Part shown: piece by piece, positions 48,185 through 51,247 of the stretch
Layout: each line of letters starts with the position of its first letter
Numbering within the stretch: position 1 is the stretch's first letter
Source: Planktotalea sp.
GTDB taxonomy: Bacteria; Pseudomonadota; Alphaproteobacteria; Rhodobacterales; Rhodobacteraceae
Assembly: GCF_018607965.1 (NCBI RefSeq)
Contig: NZ_JABBAM010000040.1
Location: 3,534-54,780, forward strand
DNA length: 51,247 nucleotides
Direction of reading: 5' to 3'
Program-made: the position numbers and the translations under genes
Notes under the pieces: model-generated
Told to the model about the DNA's origin: nothing
What the model saw: only the letters and a program-made list of their open reading frames with translations
Database searches by the model: none

Positions 48185-50590
48185 TTATCCTAAGCCAGCG
48201 GCATCCATCAACGCAGCAGTTTCAGCGGCCAAAAGACGCTCTTCACCAGCACCTTTTATTGGAACGCGACCCATCTCTAGAAACATTGGGGCGGCAAGCG
48301 GGCTGACACGTTTGAGCGTAACAAAATCGATGCGTCCGGATGTGCGATCCAGCATGTCGCGGATGCGTCCGAAATCAACCAAGCCACGCAGGGCTTCTTG
48401 TTTGGTGATCCGTAAAAGAAGATGGTCTGGGTCATATTTGTGCAGGGTGTCATAAAGAATATCGGAACTGAACGTGGCTTGGCGTCCGTTTTTGCGTTGC
48501 GAGGGCAGATTACGCTCAATCAAACCCGCAATGGTGGCAGAGGCGCGAAATGTACGCTTGATCAACGCGTTGCCAGCCAACCATTGCTCTAGCCCGTGTT
48601 CAAGTGTTTCGGTGTTCATCAGCGCGTCGGGGTCGGCGACAGGCTTCAGACCCCAGAACAGTGTTGCGTAGTCGGTGGCGACGAAACCCAAAGGATCATA
48701 TCCGAGCTCCTCCATGCGCTTGGATAGTAACAAACCCAGCGTTTGTTGGGCATTGCGGCCCGCAAACCCATAGACAACGGTATGGCTGCGATCGTCGTGT
48801 GGAAAACTCTCAATCAGCAATCTGCCGGGTCTTGGCAGGGTGCTGGATCCGCGCTGAAGGGTCAGCCAATCGGCGGTGTGTGCAGGAAGTTCTGGCCACG
48901 AATCTTGCTGGAACATACGTAAAATGCGCTGACTTAGCTGCGTCGATGTTGCGAATTTTGTGCCCGAAAAGGTCGCAACTTTTGGTTTTTTGTCAGCGCG
49001 ACGTGTGACTTCAACGGTCATCTCACGAAGGCGTTCGTAGCGCACAATCTGTCCGCCAATTAGAAATGTGTCGCCTGGTGTCAGCGAGGCCGCAAAATTT
49101 TCTTCGACTTCGCCCAAGGGCTTGCGGCCGCGACTTCCTTTCATCCGAACCTTTAGGGTGTCTGTGTCTTGGATTGTGCCGATGTTCATCCTGATACGCT
49201 GGCTGGAACGCGGATCGCGTAAAATCCACAACCCGTCGGGGCGCTGCATCAAGCGTTTCCATTTGTCATAGGCGCGCAACGCATAGCCACCGGTTGCGCA
49301 AAAATCAAAGCAGTCATCGAAGGCCGCGCGCGTCAAATCGCTATAGGTGCCCACGCTTTTGATCTCAGGGTAGAGCGTATCTGGATCAATTGGTCCTGCG
49401 CAGGCGCGAATAAGGATGTGTTGGCACATGACATCTAACGGGCCTGCGCCACGGGGGTCCCCGTCTAGATCATGTTTTTTTACGGCGTGCAAAGCGGCGA
49501 CACATTCCACGACTTCCATGCGGTTTGCAGGGACAAGCAGCGCTTTGGAGGGGGCGTTATAGCGATGGTTGGCACGTCCAATGCGTTGCACAAGGCGCTT
49601 TACGTTCTTAGGCGCGCCAATCTGGATCACAAGATCCACATCGCCCCAATCGATCCCTAAATCGAGCGAGCCTGTACACACGATCGCGCGTAAATCGCCG
49701 CGCACCATCGCGGCCTCGACCCGTTCGCGTTGAACACGATCAAGAGATCCATGATGAATGCCAATGGGTAGACTGTCTTCATTCGCCAGCCATAGATTGT
49801 GGAAATAGATTTCGGCTTGCGCGCGGGTATTATGAAAAATTAGCGTGGTTTTATGTGCTTTTATTTGCTCAAGCACTGCAGGGATTGAATAGTTCGCCCC
49901 TGCGCCCGCCCAAGGGGGTGGTTCAGCAATTTGTAGCATGGAGATGTCAGGATCTGGCCCTGGGTCTGCATGCACGATGTCACAAGGATCAGGATGTTTG
50001 GCAAGATAGTGCGCGATCGCGTCAGGGTCTTCTACGGTTGCGGACAAACCAACGCGATGCAGGTCAGGACATAGCACTTGGATCGCCGAGAGTGCGAGCA
50101 TGAGTTGATCGCCCCGCTTGCTTTCTGCCAGTGCGTGAATTTCGTCCACAACGATGCGTTTGAGCCCTTTGAACATCCGCGGTGCATCCTCGTAGGACAC
50201 CAGCAGTGCGAGGCTTTCAGGGGTGGTTAAAAGGATGTGAGGGGGATCTGCGCGTTGACGCTTTCTGCGCGTCGCAGAGGTGTCGCCAGTACGATCCTCG
50301 ATGCGAATGGGCAGGCCCATGTCTTCGACAGGGCGGCGCAGGTTGCGTTTGATGTCTGCGGCAAGCGCCTTGAGCGGTGAAACGTATAACGTGTGCAATC
50401 CTTGGTGATCACCGTTCGCTAATTCGTTGAGCGTGGGCAGAAAACCCGCAATGGTTTTGCCGCCCCCCGTGGGGGCGATCAGCAGGGTTGCGGGGTCTTG
50501 CGCACGATCCAACATGTCCTGTTGGTGTGGGTGGATAGACCAACCTTGCTTGGTAAACCAAGCATCAATTTGGGGGTTAAGTGCGCGCAT
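48185..50590 (-). CDS. Ligase-associated DEXH-box helicase (Lhr-type)
   Basis: 801 residues from ATG 50590. A TTG three codons upstream is possible. SF2 helicase with the Lhr core: Walker A APTGGGKT 39-46, VSPLKALAADI, LLTTPESLALL, DEIH box in VVDEIHALAESKRGDQ, SATVEDP, and motif VI QRIGRANHR. After the RecA pair come the winged-helix and beta-barrel parts of Lhr and a C-terminal ligase-associated-type extension (about residues 540-800). It probably translocates along single-stranded DNA in repair together with PdeM, whose gene is 9 bp downstream. The gene starts 38 bp after the stop of the AAA ATPase remnant. Confidence 0.93.
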   Translation of the reverse strand: MRALNPQIDAWFTKQGWSIHPHQQDMLDRAQDPATLLIAPTGGGKTIAGFLPTLNELANGDHQGLHTLYVSPLKALAADIKRNLRRPVEDMGLPIRIEDRTGDTSATRRKRQRADPPHILLTTPESLALLVSYEDAPRMFKGLKRIVVDEIHALAESKRGDQLMLALSAIQVLCPDLHRVGLSATVEDPDAIAHYLAKHPDPCDIVHADPGPDPDISMLQIAEPPPWAGAGANYSIPAVLEQIKAHKTTLIFHNTRAQAEIYFHNLWLANEDSLPIGIHHGSLDRVQRERVEAAMVRGDLRAIVCTGSLDLGIDWGDVDLVIQIGAPKNVKRLVQRIGRANHRYNAPSKALLVPANRMEVVECVAALHAVKKHDLDGDPRGAGPLDVMCQHILIRACAGPIDPDTLYPEIKSVGTYSDLTRAAFDDCFDFCATGGYALRAYDKWKRLMQRPDGLWILRDPRSSQRIRMNIGTIQDTDTLKVRMKGSRGRKPLGEVEENFAASLTPGDTFLIGGQIVRYERLREMTVEVTRRADKKPKVATFSGTKFATSTQLSQRILRMFQQDSWPELPAHTADWLTLQRGSSTLPRPGRLLIESFPHDDRSHTVVYGFAGRNAQQTLGLLLSKRMEELGYDPLGFVATDYATLFWGLKPVADPDALMNTETLEHGLEQWLAGNALIKRTFRASATIAGLIERNLPSQRKNGRQATFSSDILYDTLHKYDPDHLLLRITKQEALRGLVDFGRIRDMLDRTSGRIDFVTLKRVSPLAAPMFLEMGRVPIKGAGEERLLAAETAALMDAAGLG

Positions 50591-50628
50591 ATCGTGCAAA
50601 GTAACCCAGCCGCACGCACCTGCCAGTC

Positions 50629-51210
50629 CTATTTTACAATTACTTCGTCCTTAACGAACATATTCGCCCAAGCACGGTCGATAAGTTCGGGTGTCATCTG
50701 GTTCGGGATGCCTTCAAATTCACAAATCGCGATCATTTGGTCGATCAGAAAGACGGGTTGATAGTTCGCATACACGTTGTCGATCGTGGGATATTTATTC
50801 TGCAACAAATAGATCAGCGTTTCTTCGTCTAAAGGAACACCCTTTTTATTCGCAACAAGTGCGAAAATCTTGAGGAAGTTCTGCTGGTCAGGACCATCAA
50901 TTTTGATCTTGTAGAAAATCTGGCGCAGGGCAGCCTGGTCAAAGATTTCATTTGGGTGGAAGTTGGTGGAGAAAATCACTAACGTATCGAAGGGTACTTC
51001 AAATTTTTCTCCCGATTGTAGGGCTAGAATGTCTTTGGATTCCTCAAGCGGAACAATCCAACGGTTGACCAAGGATTGGGGCGGTTCGGCCTGTCGACCA
51101 AGGTCGTCGACGATAAAAATTCCACCAGTTGATTTTAACTGCAAAGGCGCTTGATACATCCGTGCGGTTGGATTGTAGACCAGATCAAGCATATCTAGGG
51201 TCAGGACCCA
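50629..51210 (-). pseudogene. AAA-type ATPase gene, 3' remnant
   Basis: About 188-194 C-terminal residues of an AAA ATPase that should be about twice this long or more. Walker B is in GGIFIVDDLGRQ, followed by LVNRWIVPLEE, FDTLVIFSTNFHPNEIFD (sensor 1) and ALRQIFYKIKIDGPD (arginine region); the C-terminal helical lid ends at VKDEVIVK. The Walker A half is missing. Reading upstream, the frame hits TAA at 51211-51213 after six codons beyond ATG 51192, so the gene is cut there, probably by an insertion beginning near 51195-51210. If the element is only at the contig edge, the 5' part may continue beyond it. Confidence 0.75.
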
Positions 51211-51247
51211 TTAACTGATTGAGCCTGTGGGGCTGATATGATTCACG
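51195..51247. mobile_element. Possible insertion-sequence end
   Basis: The AAA gene's sequence is interrupted at CTAG (51195-51198) followed by the dyad GGGTC-AG-GACCC (51198-51209), and the rest to the window end does not continue the protein in any frame. A terminal inverted repeat next to CTAG fits an IS5-type element with a CTAG target duplication. No transposase gene is in view, so this is inference. Confidence 0.35.

Noticed and set aside
1-51247. tRNA, rRNA, riboswitch or CRISPR features
   Set aside because: None with convincing sequence or fold was seen while reading both strands.

Overview
The window looks like a stretch of chromosome from a marine alphaproteobacterium of the Rhodobacterales/Roseobacter type. 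The evidence is gene content and gene style: an NAD-dependent molybdenum formate dehydrogenase next to fhs and folD, several ABC importers, a LytTR membrane protein, a helicase/PdeM DNA-repair pair, FtsH starting at a TTG codon, and very compact packing. No rRNA, tRNA, CRISPR array, prophage or plasmid gene was seen. The species assignment is inference.

Layout. 1-5.95 kb: end of glpD, a DMT permease, a YadGH-like ABC exporter, an S49 peptidase, a 57-residue Cys-motif membrane protein and a CaCA antiporter. 5.95-6.27 kb: AT-rich gap with a hairpin and two tandem DnaA-box-like sites. 6.3-12 kb: uvrC, a DEAD-box helicase with a GDKP-repeat tail, pgsA, moaD, moaE. 12-20.3 kb: a small coiled-coil membrane protein overlapping an OmpA-family gene, ubiA, rsmE plus a small membrane protein, a MATE exporter, and an amino-acid-type ABC importer whose binding-protein gene is divergent. 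20.3-35.6 kb: a GST gene followed by a catabolic island. 35.6-38.3 kb: possible sRNA, CoA-binding protein, ftsH. 38.4-46.4 kb: broken MOSC gene, formate dehydrogenase, fhs, folD. 46.6-51.2 kb: broken LytTR gene, pdeM, ligase-associated helicase, and the 3' part of an AAA ATPase gene cut at the window edge next to what may be an insertion-sequence end.

The most interesting region is 20.95-35.57 kb. An enamidase orthologue is divergent from six translationally coupled genes: FAD subunit and fused 2Fe-2S/Mo subunit of a molybdenum hydroxylase, a 6-hydroxynicotinate reductase homologue, a UPF0280 (ApbE-superfamily) protein, and two paralogous DUF1185 proteins. A MarR regulator, a VanA-type Rieske oxygenase and a complete Liv-type ABC importer follow. 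Mo hydroxylase, ring reductase and enamidase are the first three steps of the reductive nicotinate route known from Eubacterium barkeri. The island therefore reads as uptake, possible demethylation or hydroxylation, ring hydroxylation, ring reduction and ring opening of a pyridine carboxylate, with three protein families of unknown role embedded in it. Nicotinate, or an N-methylated relative such as trigonelline or homarine, is a plausible but unproven substrate.

A second functional block is fdhBA-fhs-folD, which can interconvert formate, formyl-THF, methylene-THF and CO2/NADH. Three genes are clearly broken (MOSC, LytTR, AAA ATPase). All six convergent gene pairs end within 4 nt of each other, four of them sharing a 4-nt stop-codon overlap.
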